From Pseudomonadota bacterium (GTDB taxonomy: Bacteria; Desulfobacterota; Desulfobulbia; Desulfobulbales; JAGXFP01), in assembly GCA_018814305.1 (NCBI GenBank), contig JAHJAA010000058.1, positions 1 to 64,000 of the forward strand: a stretch of DNA of 64,000 bases, written 5' to 3'. Position 1 is the stretch's first letter. Each line of letters starts with the position of its first letter. Below the pieces are notes generated by a model. It saw only the letters and a program-made list of their open reading frames with translations. It did no database searches and was not told where the DNA came from. Shown here piece after piece: positions 1-9,175 of this stretch. The translations under genes and the position numbers were made by a program.

Positions 1-1
1 C

Positions 2-133
2 AAAGGTAGCCTGATTGCAGCGATCAAAGCATTTACCGAGCGGCACAACGAGAACCCAACCCCGTTCAAGTGGAAAAAACGAGAAGTGCGCGGCAGCCAG
101 TTGCGTAATACAATAAAGAACTTTCGCAATTAA
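2..133 (+). CDS. IS630-family transposase, C-terminal end (partial at window edge)
   Basis: An open frame enters from the left edge and ends at the TAA at 131-133, giving 43 residues. The fragment contains a phenylalanine-rich stretch around AFTERHNENPTPFKWKK followed by a basic tail. This resembles the extreme C-terminus of IS630/Tc1-mariner-type transposases, where an aromatic-Pro-Phe-x-Trp motif closes the DDE domain. The catalytic core lies outside the window, so completeness cannot be judged. No terminal inverted repeat was recognised between the stop and the next gene. Confidence 0.6.
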   Translation, partial: KGSLIAAIKAFTERHNENPTPFKWKKREVRGSQLRNTIKNFRN

Positions 134-162
134 ACACTAGCAAGGAAATCAACCTGGTAGAC

Positions 163-1425
163 ATGGAGGTCCCTGAAGGTTTTTATTACAATAAAGACCT
201 TGGGCTGCCAACCATTATCAGCAAACACCGGGAAATCGAGGATATCCTCATCAAACTCCAATACATGGCCTGCATAACCGTACAGGTCAGCCACTTGAAT
301 AAGATCGAATATCTTTACGGCAGTGTCGTCTACAATGAACTACTCAAATACGTCACCGACGTACTCATGGATATCCGAGACAAGGAACTCCGTAAGGATG
401 ATATTTTTGTCATCGATTTGTTTGATGTGGACACCTTCATCATCTTCCTCTCCGCCCCCCGAGAAAACCGAACCAAACTGCTCAGTTTTCTGGAACCCAT
501 CGCCGAAAGAATCAGGGTCCTCATTGAACGGAAAGTGTTCGAGACCTTTTATCCATACCTCAAAGAAAACATTCGTCCTGCCATTGGCTTCTCCCTGGTC
601 ATCAACAATCCGATGGTCAATAATCTGCGATTGATTACCCAGTTGATCAACAACGCCAAGCAGATGGGATCCTTCATGTCCATGAAGCAGGATTACTCCA
701 GCAAATTCGAACTCCAACGAATTATTATCGAACATGAGATCAGCACAGTTTTCCAACCCATAGTTGATTTAGCTGATAAATCGGTGATCGGTTACGAAGC
801 CCTCTCACGAGGGCCGGATGACAGTGAATTTTTCACGCCTCAGATCCTTTTCCTCACCGCCGCTGCCTGCGGCCTCTCCTTTGAACTTGACCGCCTCTGC
901 CGCCGGAAGGCCCTGGAACGAGTGCGCCATCTCCATACCGACAAAAAGATCTTTGTGAACACCTTGACCATGACCATCCATGACCCTGAATTTCGGGGAA
1001 CCTATCTCAAGGACCTGCTGGAAGACCTGAAAATCAAACCGGAAAACGTGGTCTTCGAGGTCAGTGAAAAACTGGCCATCGATAATTATGATATCTTCCG
1101 AGGAGCCCTCCAGGATTACAAGGATATCGGGATCGTCCATGCCAATGACGATATCGGCAAGGGCTATTCGGACCTGGAGCGAGTGATGGAATTGCGTCCC
1201 GGATTCATGAAGATCGACATCTCCTTTGTCCGGGGAGTTTCCCACAGTTATATCAAGCAGGAAATCATCAAATCACTGGTTAATCTGGCCAAAGGAATCG
1301 GTTCGGAAGTCATTGCCGAGGGAATTGAAACCATTGATGAATATGAGAAGGTGAAAGAGTTAGGTGTGTCTTTCGGTCAGGGCTATCTTTTTGGTCGTCC
1401 GGTGGAAACCATAGGAAGTAGGTAA
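163..1425 (+). CDS. EAL-domain protein (probable c-di-GMP phosphodiesterase) with degenerate GGDEF-like N-terminus
   Basis: 420 residues, no membrane segment. The N-terminal third (about 35-150) has the layout of a GGDEF domain, but the signature is replaced by a sequence around DVDTF, so cyclase activity is unlikely. The C-terminal EAL domain runs from about 185 to 415. Visible motifs are EALSR at 212-216, Asn266, a Glu in FEVSE near 299-302, the Asp pair at 329-330, MKID with Lys350, AEGIE at 385-389 and GQGY with Gln406. These match the metal-binding and catalytic residues of active c-di-GMP phosphodiesterases. The family hydrolyses c-di-GMP to pGpG and affects motility and biofilm. The Shine-Dalgarno sequence is poor (AAGGA about 17 nt upstream), so the exact start is uncertain. 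Transcription ends at a strong hairpin shared with the convergent symporter gene. Confidence 0.85.
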   Translation: MEVPEGFYYNKDLGLPTIISKHREIEDILIKLQYMACITVQVSHLNKIEYLYGSVVYNELLKYVTDVLMDIRDKELRKDDIFVIDLFDVDTFIIFLSAPRENRTKLLSFLEPIAERIRVLIERKVFETFYPYLKENIRPAIGFSLVINNPMVNNLRLITQLINNAKQMGSFMSMKQDYSSKFELQRIIIEHEISTVFQPIVDLADKSVIGYEALSRGPDDSEFFTPQILFLTAAACGLSFELDRLCRRKALERVRHLHTDKKIFVNTLTMTIHDPEFRGTYLKDLLEDLKIKPENVVFEVSEKLAIDNYDIFRGALQDYKDIGIVHANDDIGKGYSDLERVMELRPGFMKIDISFVRGVSHSYIKQEIIKSLVNLAKGIGSEVIAEGIETIDEYEKVKELGVSFGQGYLFGRPVETIGSR

Positions 1426-1501
1426 TCAAAGGATAAAAAGCAGGGGTGCACCATCCCCAACCAGCAGATAAACAACCGAACAAAACTCCATTGCCAACAA
1501 A

Positions 1502-1545
1502 AACGGCGTGACGGCTAAGAAGCCGTCACGCCGTTCATTTTTATT
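1502..1545. terminator. Bidirectional rho-independent terminator
   Basis: A perfect 15-bp inverted repeat (arms 1502-1516 and 1521-1535, 4-nt loop) is followed by a T-rich run on the plus strand and, read the other way, by TTTTTG on the minus strand. It lies between the convergent EAL gene and symporter gene and can terminate both. Confidence 0.9.
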
Positions 1546-1562
1546 CTTTTTGCAACAATTAC

Positions 1563-3344
1563 TTAATGATCAACAGCCGATCTGGCTCCGGAAGGAATCC
1601 GAATATCTTCAACCATGGCCCGAATATGTTCGGGCACCGGCTTGGTCATACTGGAAACGGTCAGAGCAACGGCAAAGTTGATCAACGCGCCAACGGCCCC
1701 GAAAGACTGGGGAGAGATCCCCAGTAACCAGTTGTCAGCGGTGTCGGGCAACATAGCGGTAGACTTGATGAATAACCAACCCTTAAACCAGAAGATATAA
1801 ACCAGGGTCGAGGTCAGACCGGCCATCATCCCGCAGATCGCACCAGTGTTATTGACCCGGCGGGAGAAAATCCCCATCATCAAGGCCGGGAAGATCGAGG
1901 AGGCGGCCAGACCAAAGGCCAGCGCCACCACCTGGGCCGCAAACCCCGGAGGATTCAAACCCAGATAACCGGCCACTATGATAGCACCACCCATGGCAAC
2001 CCGGCTGTACAGCAACTCCTGCTTTTCAGTGATGTCCGGCATGAACACCCCTTTCAGCAGATCATGGGAAACCGCCGAGGAAATCGCCAGAAGCAGACCT
2101 GCGGCGGTGGAGAGGGCGGCAGCGATACCACCAGCCGCCACCAGAGCGACTACCCAGTTAGGCAGGCCGGCAATCTCCGGGTTGGCCAGAACCATGATGT
2201 CATTATCAACCTTGATCATCTCATTGCCTTTCCAACCGAAACCAGCTGCCTTGGCCGCAAATGCCTTGTTTTTCTCATTGTAATACTGAATCCGGCCATC
2301 TCCGTTCTTGTCTTCAAACTTCAGCAGTCCGGTGCCTTCCCATTTTTTGAACCATTCGGGCCGGGCACTGTACTCAAGGTTACCATTCACAGAACCAATA
2401 ACGCCTGGCTGAGTAGTGTGCATCAGATTCAGATAGGCCATGGCCCCAACCGCCGGAGCGGTGGTATAAAGGATCGCAATGAAGACCAGAGCCCACCCGG
2501 CTGAGGAACGAGCATCCTTGACCTTGGGAACCGTAAAAAACCTGGTAATAACGTGGGGCAGACCGGCGGTGCCGATCATTAATGAAAGTGTCAGTAGAAA
2601 AATATCCAGAGTACTCATTTTCTGGCTGGTGTAGGCCGCAAATCCAAGATCGGTGGAGATAAGATCAAGTTTATCCAGCAGATACGTTCCACTACCATCG
2701 GCCAGGGTAGACCCTAATCCAAGTTGCGGGACCGGGTTGCCGGTCAGATGCAGGGAGATGAAAACAGCAGGCACCGTATAGGCAAAGATCAACACGCAAT
2801 ACTGGGCGATCTGGGTATAGGTGATACCCTTCATCCCACCGAGAACCGCGTAGATAAAGACGATGGCCATCCCGGCAACCAACCCGACCTGGAAGGGTAC
2901 TTCCAGGAAGCGGGAGAAGGCCACGCCGATCCCCTTCATCTGCCCGATAACATAGGTCAGCGAGGCTACGACCAGACAGACAATGGCAACCAGACGGGCG
3001 CCCTTGGAATAGTACCGGTCACCGATAAACTCGGGCACCGTATACTTGCCGTATTTTCGCAGATAGGGAGCCAATAGCATAGCCAGAAGGACGTACCCAC
3101 CGGTCCACCCCATCAGGTAAACCGAGGCGTCATAACCCTTGAAGGCAATGAGACCAGCCATGGAGATGAAGGAAGCAGCACTCATCCAGTCGGCACCGGT
3201 GGCCATTCCGTTCAGAATCGGATGGACGCCGGTACCAGCTACGTAAAATTCTGAAGTGGTCCGGGCCCGGGCCTTAATGGCAATATAGATATAAAGGGCA
3301 AAGGTGGCGCCAACCACCAAAAAGGTCAATGCTCTTAAAGACAT
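1563..3344 (-). CDS. Sodium:solute symporter, VC_2705/ActP-like (probable acetate/cation symporter)
   Basis: 593 residues, multi-pass membrane protein of the sodium:solute symporter family, with N-terminal TM1, a GADWMSAASFISMAG segment near residues 50-65, and roughly 13 hydrophobic helices. It resembles the ActP/VC_2705 subfamily, which imports short carboxylates with Na+. A soluble extracellular loop near residues 325-385 contains an EF-hand-like stretch DKNGDGRIQYY. The gene follows the 83-residue DUF4212 small subunit, which typically accompanies this subfamily. The divergent acs gene two loci away supports acetate as substrate; that is inferred from context. The start is supported by a GAGGTAAG ribosome site. 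Transcription ends at the shared terminator at 1502-1545. Confidence 0.85.
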   Translation of the reverse strand: MSLRALTFLVVGATFALYIYIAIKARARTTSEFYVAGTGVHPILNGMATGADWMSAASFISMAGLIAFKGYDASVYLMGWTGGYVLLAMLLAPYLRKYGKYTVPEFIGDRYYSKGARLVAIVCLVVASLTYVIGQMKGIGVAFSRFLEVPFQVGLVAGMAIVFIYAVLGGMKGITYTQIAQYCVLIFAYTVPAVFISLHLTGNPVPQLGLGSTLADGSGTYLLDKLDLISTDLGFAAYTSQKMSTLDIFLLTLSLMIGTAGLPHVITRFFTVPKVKDARSSAGWALVFIAILYTTAPAVGAMAYLNLMHTTQPGVIGSVNGNLEYSARPEWFKKWEGTGLLKFEDKNGDGRIQYYNEKNKAFAAKAAGFGWKGNEMIKVDNDIMVLANPEIAGLPNWVVALVAAGGIAAALSTAAGLLLAISSAVSHDLLKGVFMPDITEKQELLYSRVAMGGAIIVAGYLGLNPPGFAAQVVALAFGLAASSIFPALMMGIFSRRVNNTGAICGMMAGLTSTLVYIFWFKGWLFIKSTAMLPDTADNWLLGISPQSFGAVGALINFAVALTVSSMTKPVPEHIRAMVEDIRIPSGARSAVDH

Positions 3345-3389
3345 ATATCTTACCTCACTTGATTTATTATTTAAATTAAGGGATAGGTC

Positions 3390-3641
3390 TTAATCTTCGT
3401 GGACATTATGCTCGCGATCAAGCTTGTCCATCTTCTTGGCATAGAAAAAGATCAAGGCCACAAAGACATATATCGAACCTTGCTGGGCAAACCAGAAGCC
3501 CAATTTATAGCCGCCCAGCCGAATTGAGTTCAAGGAATCAACCATCAAAATCCCGAAACCGTATGAAACCACAAACCAGATGACCAGACAGATAATAATC
3601 AGGCGAAGATTCGCCTTCCAGTACTCCACACCATCCCTCAT
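3390..3641 (-). CDS. DUF4212 small subunit of sodium/solute symporter
   Basis: 83 residues with two hydrophobic helices (about 12-35 and 46-68) and a charged C-terminus. Size, topology and position directly upstream of a VC_2705-type symporter match the DUF4212 'putative solute:sodium symporter small subunit' family. The start has an AGGAGGAT ribosome site 5-8 nt upstream. It is 45 nt ahead of the large subunit and presumably co-transcribed and part of the same membrane complex. The molecular role of the small subunit is not settled in the family. Confidence 0.85.
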   Translation of the reverse strand: MRDGVEYWKANLRLIIICLVIWFVVSYGFGILMVDSLNSIRLGGYKLGFWFAQQGSIYVFVALIFFYAKKMDKLDREHNVHED

Positions 3642-3963
3642 TTTTCATCCTCCTGCTGGGTTTACAATTACCCCGTCATGATCTTCAACGGGATTCCTGA
3701 CGACCAACCTTCACTCCAAAAACCCTTCCCCATGAATCAGAAGCCCTGGCATAACCAAAAACAGACGCCACAACTCCAGAATCGAGGAAAAGATACTGTA
3801 TTTAAGTTCCCAAGTCAAAACAAAAACTACCACATTGTGGCAATCACACCTACAACATCAACACCCTGAAAACCACTGTTAATAAGCTCCCTTAAAAGCA
3901 GCGCCAAGGGTGGTTCGTATGTAATTTCCCAAGCAATTCAGGCATGATAGCTGAATACCTTAT
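3642..3963. other. Intergenic region upstream of the symporter operon
   Basis: 322 nt between the DUF4212 gene and the end of the DnaQ-like exonuclease gene, both minus strand. It should contain the symporter promoter. A GG/GC-type sigma-54 match was sought on the minus strand and only a poor one (TGGC with no correctly spaced GC) was seen. A 63-codon plus-strand reading frame here lacks a ribosome site and coding character. Nothing else recognised. Confidence 0.5.
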
Positions 3964-4674
3964 TCACATCAAGCGAAAATGCCGGCCAGCTCGATAAAGC
4001 TGTTGCAATGTTTTCACTCCGCCCTTTTGCATCTTCTTGATCAGATACAAAAAAAGATAGGCCGACTGCAGTGCATCTTCCAAAGCATCATGGGATTTAA
4101 ACCGAGGCAACTTGAATTCCTCGCTCAGATCATCAAGCTGATACGAAAAGCTCCGGTCATGGTACCCGTAATCCAGAGCCCCCCCCGACTCCTTGTATCC
4201 CCTGGCCAATCGCATGGTATCAACACTTGGATTGGCCAAGGCCCCACCCAAAATTTTCCTGGTCGCCCGGTTTAAAAAATACATGTCCAGCTCGACAAAA
4301 TGACCGACCAACAGGCTATTGCCGCAAAAGGAAATAAAATCGCGTAAAACGTGGTCGAGGGGAGGCGCCTCAGCCAACTGCTCAGGGGTAATCTGATGAA
4401 TCAGGGTCGCCTGATTATGGTTAAGATTGACCGGTTTGACCAGGCAATGAAAGGTTTCACCCAAGACGATCTGCATCCGGTGAATCCGGACAGCACCAAT
4501 GGAAATGATCTCATCACGTTTTTTGTTCAGTCCGGTCAGTTCAGTATCAAAGACCACGAAATCATAATCGGTCAATGGTCCGGTTTGGTCAAAAGTATAG
4601 AACCGGGCATGATTCTCCACGATAATCTGATGGGGTTTCCGAAACCATTTCAATCCGCTGAGTGATAGATTCAT
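3964..4674 (-). CDS. DnaQ-like DEDDh 3'-5' exonuclease
   Basis: 236 residues. The exonuclease I motif FDTELTGL (Asp43, Glu45), a central GHFVELD segment carrying the second Asp, and a late His-x4-Asp in SHDALEDAL give the full DEDDh set used by PolIII epsilon/RNase T-type nucleases. The 40-residue N-terminal extension has no recognised domain. The gene sits between the symporter operon and the cNMP/CBS/DUF294 gene. I recall this exonuclease/DUF294/symporter/acs grouping as recurrent in proteobacteria, but the role of the nuclease in it is unknown. Replication proofreading is possible but not indicated by context. Confidence 0.8.
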   Translation of the reverse strand: MNLSLSGLKWFRKPHQIIVENHARFYTFDQTGPLTDYDFVVFDTELTGLNKKRDEIISIGAVRIHRMQIVLGETFHCLVKPVNLNHNQATLIHQITPEQLAEAPPLDHVLRDFISFCGNSLLVGHFVELDMYFLNRATRKILGGALANPSVDTMRLARGYKESGGALDYGYHDRSFSYQLDDLSEEFKLPRFKSHDALEDALQSAYLFLYLIKKMQKGGVKTLQQLYRAGRHFRLM

Positions 4675-4754
4675 CGGTCCGTGATCATCTCTAGGGGTAA
4701 ATAAGTCCTTCCATTGTGACTGACTCGCATCAACTGACCTGTCTTGTTGAAAAT

Positions 4755-6692
4755 TCAGGGGGTAGGAAAGTTCGTCGCCAGATGGCTTTGGAGTCGATCA
4801 ATGACTTCAAAGGCCTCTTTAAGCATCTTTTTTTCCAAATCGGTCATCCGGGAGGGGGCAATATAATTATCAGGTTCAATGCCTTCTTCAAGCTGCTGCA
4901 ATTGGTGGATCAGCCGAAATTGCATCTGCAGTTCATAGGCCCGGCTGGCCGTTGCCCAAAGCTCCTCGGAAATATGTTTCCCATCAAAAAGCATCTGCAA
5001 CCGCCCAAGGGTGTTGGTCTCCTTCACCCCGAATTTCAAAGCCAGTATCCGACTAAAAGCCACAAAGGAGTTGAGCCCTTGTCGCTTAAGATCAAGTTGG
5101 TCTTTATGCTCACCGTTTTTATCAACGATAATATTCTTAAAAAAGGAGAGCGGCGCCCGACTGGCCATACAGTCCCGAGCCAGATGAAGGAGATAAATTT
5201 CATTTCTACGGGTCTGTTGCAAGAGATGATTCCGGAGTGCATCGACCAAGGATACGTCGCCGTATCCGGCCCGAAAGTCGAAAAAGATTGATACGTTTAA
5301 GACCTCCTGGGGATCAGGAGAGCCGATCCAGGTATCAAAATACCTTTGCCAGACAGAAGAGGGCTGACACCAGCGAGGGTTGGTGGCCATGATTTCACCG
5401 GGGCAGAGGGGATAGCCACAGGCCACCAGATGGCCAATGGCCCGTCCGGCGAATTCTTTAAAATATTGCGCAGCAGCCGCCCGCAGTTCGTCTGAATCCG
5501 GATCGGCATAAATAATGGCATTATCCTGATCGGTTTTAAAGGTCTGCTCCCTTCTCCCCTCACTTCCCATCAACAGCCAGCAATAGCGAACCGGCGGCGG
5601 CCCCATCTCCGCTTCCAGCAGGGTCAGCATTCGGTCGAGAATATGATCATTAAGAATGGCGATCATTCGAGTAATATTACCGGCCTTGCCCCCCTCCCGG
5701 ATCATATTACGCACCACATCCGGAATCTTCCCGGCCAGGGGGTAAAGGCCTTCAATTTCCTGCTGAGCCACTATTTCCTTAAAAAGATAGTACGGCGAAT
5801 GCCCCTGAAGCAGCATGATATCGTGGGAGGTAATCACTCCGATAATCTTCCCTCCCCGCTCCACAGGCAGATGATGGATCCCGGTATCCATCATCTGCAG
5901 AAGGACATCGAAGCAGATGGCCTGGGCAAAGACACTTTTCACGGGGGTACTCATTATCGCTGAAACGGGCTGACCATAGTCAAGGCCGGAGGCCACCACC
6001 TTGGTACGAAGATCGCGGTCGGTGATAATGCCAACGATTTGATCCGGATCGTCATCGAGATGAACCAGAAGGGAACCGACCTTCTTCCTGGTCATTTCCA
6101 GGGCGGCCTGTTGTACTGAAGCCGAAGTCCCTAGCTTTCGAGGCTTGTGTTTGACGATGTCCCCAGCCGTCACCGAAAAGAGATAGAGATCTTCATGATT
6201 CCGTCGATTCATCCGATGATGACGGAGTTCGTTGTAGGCAGTATGAACGATCTTTTCTGAAAAACTTTTCAGATAGTACTGGGCAACCGCGGCATGTTTC
6301 GCAATAAGTCCCTGGAAAATTTCACGAGGTAAAAGAAAAAAGAAGGTGTCTTCAACTGTTTCCACATTGAGATTGGCCCGGGTGCCGCGAATTATCCCCA
6401 AGGCTCCCACCGAGGCGCCTTCACCTCGATAATCCTTCAGAGTCACTTCACCATCATCGTCGGTGATGAAGGACTTGACCCCGCCCCGCTGAATCAGATA
6501 GAGGTCGGTAAGTTCCGTTTCATCAATGGTAAAGACCCGGCTGCCCTTAGGAAAAAAATCCACCCGGCAGCTCCTGGCAAGCCCCTTCAGGGTCTCGACA
6601 TCCAGTTCATTAAAGGGCATGGTTTCCCGTAAAAAAGAAAGGACCATTTCGGGTGATGCCTCACGTCCTGCTTTGGGCTTGGAAAAGACCAT
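4755..6692 (-). CDS. cNMP-binding/CBS/DUF294 putative nucleotidyltransferase
   Basis: 645 residues in the order: cyclic-nucleotide-binding-like domain (about 20-150), two CBS domains (about 170-300), a DUF294 nucleotidyltransferase domain (about 325-470) with GSEGRREQ and a downstream D-Q-D pair resembling the GlnD/KNTase active site, and the DUF294 C-terminal helical domain (about 490-640). The family is thought to sense adenylates or cyclic nucleotides and modify a partner, often predicted as a regulator of the neighbouring acetate genes. The target is unknown. The start has an AGAGAGG ribosome site. It is divergent from acs, with a sigma-70-like promoter at 6745-6774. Confidence 0.85.
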   Translation of the reverse strand: MVFSKPKAGREASPEMVLSFLRETMPFNELDVETLKGLARSCRVDFFPKGSRVFTIDETELTDLYLIQRGGVKSFITDDDGEVTLKDYRGEGASVGALGIIRGTRANLNVETVEDTFFFLLPREIFQGLIAKHAAVAQYYLKSFSEKIVHTAYNELRHHRMNRRNHEDLYLFSVTAGDIVKHKPRKLGTSASVQQAALEMTRKKVGSLLVHLDDDPDQIVGIITDRDLRTKVVASGLDYGQPVSAIMSTPVKSVFAQAICFDVLLQMMDTGIHHLPVERGGKIIGVITSHDIMLLQGHSPYYLFKEIVAQQEIEGLYPLAGKIPDVVRNMIREGGKAGNITRMIAILNDHILDRMLTLLEAEMGPPPVRYCWLLMGSEGRREQTFKTDQDNAIIYADPDSDELRAAAAQYFKEFAGRAIGHLVACGYPLCPGEIMATNPRWCQPSSVWQRYFDTWIGSPDPQEVLNVSIFFDFRAGYGDVSLVDALRNHLLQQTRRNEIYLLHLARDCMASRAPLSFFKNIIVDKNGEHKDQLDLKRQGLNSFVAFSRILALKFGVKETNTLGRLQMLFDGKHISEELWATASRAYELQMQFRLIHQLQQLEEGIEPDNYIAPSRMTDLEKKMLKEAFEVIDRLQSHLATNFPTP

Positions 6693-6744
6693 AATGCCTC
6701 TCTTATTTTTATCCGAATCAAAATTCCATGATGGTATTCAGGAC

Positions 6745-6774
6745 AGTCTATGATGCAGCTTCCGATTTTGTCAA
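6745..6774 (-). promoter_or_regulatory. Candidate sigma-70 promoter for the cNMP/CBS/DUF294 gene
   Basis: On the minus strand TTGACA (6774-6769) is followed after 18 nt by TAGACT (6750-6745), about 50 nt ahead of the start codon at 6692. The -35 is perfect and the -10 fair. Confidence 0.45.
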
Positions 6775-6879
6775 TCAATACAACACAAGCCTGGGCGTGA
6801 TCACCAGTGCTTCAGGTGAGCAAACAACGTTTAAACAGAACGGCATTTAGAGCTATTCGCAGTCAACTGCAATTTTCCC

Positions 6880-6909
6880 TTGACCGGACAAGCAGGCGAT
6901 TGGTATCAA
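6880..6909 (+). promoter_or_regulatory. Candidate sigma-70 promoter for acs
   Basis: TTGACC (6880-6885), 18-nt spacer, TATCAA (6904-6909). It lies about 100 nt before the acs start at 7012 and overlaps the first in-frame upstream codons, which supports the downstream start. Confidence 0.35.
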
Positions 6910-7011
6910 ATTACGATAACGGATATTTTTTCCAGCTTGGTCGGCAAGAATTCCGTTATGCTATCCAATGAAGAATCACCACTGGTAATGATAAATCGCA
7001 AGGAGGCAACC

Positions 7012-9006
7012 ATGAGCACAACCGATCAGAAAATCACCAGCCTGTCAACCGAAGCCAGGGTATTTAATCCTCCCACGGACGGACAAGACCAGGCCTGCAT
7101 TAAGAGCATGGATGAATATCGGGCCCAGTATAAACGCTCCATTGATGACCCAGAAGGCTACTGGGGTGATCGCGCTGCGGAATTACTGACTTGGGATAAG
7201 AAATGGGATAAGGTTCTCGATGCGGATATGGTCAAGCCGGAGATCAAGTGGTTTGTCAACGGCAAGCTCAACATCTCCGCCAACTGCCTCGACCGTCACC
7301 TAACCGACGGCCGCCGAAATAAAGCAGCCATCATCTGGCAAGGTGAACCGGAAAACGATGTCAGGGTCTATACCTATCAGATGCTCCATACTGAAGTCTG
7401 CCGCTTTGCCAACGTCTTAAAAAAGATGGGGGTCAAGAAAGGAGACCGGGTTTCCATCTATCTGCCGATGATTCCCGAACTGTCCATTGCCTTGCTGGCC
7501 TGTACCCGCATCGGGGCGGTCCACAGTGTAGTCTTTGCCGGTTTCTCCGCCCAGAGCCTCAAGAGCCGAATCCAGGACTGCGAGGCCAAGGTGCTGGTCA
7601 CCTCCGATGCGGTCATCAGGGCTGGCAAGACCATTCCTTTAAAACCAAGTGCCGATAACGCCCTGGCCGAGTGTCCATCCGTGGAAAAATGCATCGTGGT
7701 CAAACGGGCTGGTAATGATGTGGCAATGAAAGAAGGCCGTGATGTCTGGTACCATGAGGAAATGGTCGCCGACGGGATCACTGACAAATGTACTCCAGAA
7801 CCCATGGACTCCGAGGATATGAGCTTTATCCTCTACACCAGCGGCAGTACCGGCAAACCCAAGGGCGTGGTCCATACTACCGGCGGCTACCTGACCTATG
7901 CTGCCCACACCTGCCAGTGGGTCTTCGACATGAAAGACAACGATGTCTACTGGTGCACGGCGGACATCGGCTGGATCACCGGCCATACATACATCCTCTA
8001 TGGCCCGTTGGCCTTGGGCGCCACCTCGTTAATGTTCGAAGGAGTACCCTCCTACCCTAACGCCGCCAGATTCTGGCAGATCTGTGAAAAATTCAAGGTC
8101 AATATCTTCTATACCGCCCCCACCGTCATCCGAGCCCTGATGCGGGAGGGTGCCCAATGGCCGCAGAAACATGATCTCTCAAGTCTCCGCATCCTGGGTT
8201 CAGTTGGTGAACCGATCAACCCCGAGGCCTGGATGTGGTATCATGAGCATATCGGCGCCAATAAACTCCCCGTGGTCGACACGTGGTGGCAGACTGAAAC
8301 CGGTGGAATCATGATCTCCGCCCTGCCCTATGCCACGCCGCTGAAACCTGGTTCAGCCACCTTTCCCCTGCCGGGGATTGATGCTGCTATTTATAACGAG
8401 GAAGGCAAAGAGGCTGCCCCCAATGAAGGTGGGCATCTGGTTATCAAACGACCCTGGCCAGGGATGCTGCGGGGAGTCTTCGGTGACCCGGCCCGCTACA
8501 AAAAGGCCTACTTCTCGCGATATGAAGGGATTTATGACCCGGAAGACGGAGCCCGCTGCGATGAAGACGGCTACTTCTGGATCATGGGTCGCCTCGATGA
8601 CGTCATCAATGTCTCCGGCCACCGCCTGGGTACTGCCGAGATCGAGTCCGCCCTGGTCGCCCATCCGGACGTGGCTGAAGCGGCAGTGGTTGGCGCCCCC
8701 CATGAGATCAAGGGTCAGACCATCTACTCCTTTGTCTCTTTGAAGGCTGGAATCACTCCATCAGACGAACTCCGCGGCGCCCTGAAAAAACATGTCCGGG
8801 CAGAAATCGGCCCCATCGCCACCCCGGAATTCATCCAGTTCTCCGATGGCCTGCCCAAAACCAGGAGCGGTAAAATCATGCGCCGGATTCTCCGCAAAAT
8901 TGCCGCCGGTCAGACCGAACCCCATGACTTCGGTGACACTTCCACCCTGGCCGATCCCTCGGTAGTCGACAACCTGGTAGCCGGCAGTAAGGAGTTCGTC
9001 AAATAA
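7012..9006 (+). CDS. acs: Acetyl-CoA synthetase (AMP-forming)
   Basis: 664 residues, close to the usual length of about 650. It converts acetate, ATP and CoA to acetyl-CoA, AMP and PPi in the cytoplasm. Visible ANL-superfamily motifs are the P-loop-like [11 protein letters not shown] near residues 275-285, WWQTETGG near 425-432, the hinge/CoA region [11 protein letters not shown], and [11 protein letters not shown] with the catalytic, acetylation-prone Lys near 620. The open frame reaches back to 6880, but the ATG at 7012 has an AAGGAGG site 5 nt upstream and the protein then starts like other Acs proteins, so 7012 is chosen. It is divergent from the DUF294 gene and functionally linked to the symporter pair. 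Confidence 0.95.
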   Translation: MSTTDQKITSLSTEARVFNPPTDGQDQACIKSMDEYRAQYKRSIDDPEGYWGDRAAELLTWDKKWDKVLDADMVKPEIKWFVNGKLNISANCLDRHLTDGRRNKAAIIWQGEPENDVRVYTYQMLHTEVCRFANVLKKMGVKKGDRVSIYLPMIPELSIALLACTRIGAVHSVVFAGFSAQSLKSRIQDCEAKVLVTSDAVIRAGKTIPLKPSADNALAECPSVEKCIVVKRAGNDVAMKEGRDVWYHEEMVADGITDKCTPEPMDSEDMSFILYTSGSTGKPKGVVHTTGGYLTYAAHTCQWVFDMKDNDVYWCTADIGWITGHTYILYGPLALGATSLMFEGVPSYPNAARFWQICEKFKVNIFYTAPTVIRALMREGAQWPQKHDLSSLRILGSVGEPINPEAWMWYHEHIGANKLPVVDTWWQTETGGIMISALPYATPLKPGSATFPLPGIDAAIYNEEGKEAAPNEGGHLVIKRPWPGMLRGVFGDPARYKKAYFSRYEGIYDPEDGARCDEDGYFWIMGRLDDVINVSGHRLGTAEIESALVAHPDVAEAAVVGAPHEIKGQTIYSFVSLKAGITPSDELRGALKKHVRAEIGPIATPEFIQFSDGLPKTRSGKIMRRILRKIAAGQTEPHDFGDTSTLADPSVVDNLVAGSKEFVK

Positions 9007-9110
9007 AAAGGCCTTCGTCAGTTTCCACATTCAGATCGACCCGGCTATTTTCTCCGGGCCGATCTAACCTGGCCCCGACGACGCGCCCATCATCAAGGTT
9101 TATATCAAAT

Positions 9111-9143
9111 AAAAAAGGAAGCCTCTTCTCGGCTTCCTTTTTT
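9111..9143 (+). terminator. Rho-independent terminator after acs
   Basis: Stem GGAAGCC (9117-9123)/GGCTTCC (9131-9137), extended by flanking A and T runs, then TTTTTTATTTT. A second GC-rich hairpin without a T-run lies at 9033-9065. Confidence 0.85.
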
Positions 9144-9175
9144 ATTTTCCAAACCCAACCCAAGGACCACTTGCC

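Noticed and set aside
3678-3869. 63-codon plus-strand frame upstream of the symporter operon
   Set aside because: No ribosome site, no recognisable domain, and it occupies the expected promoter region.
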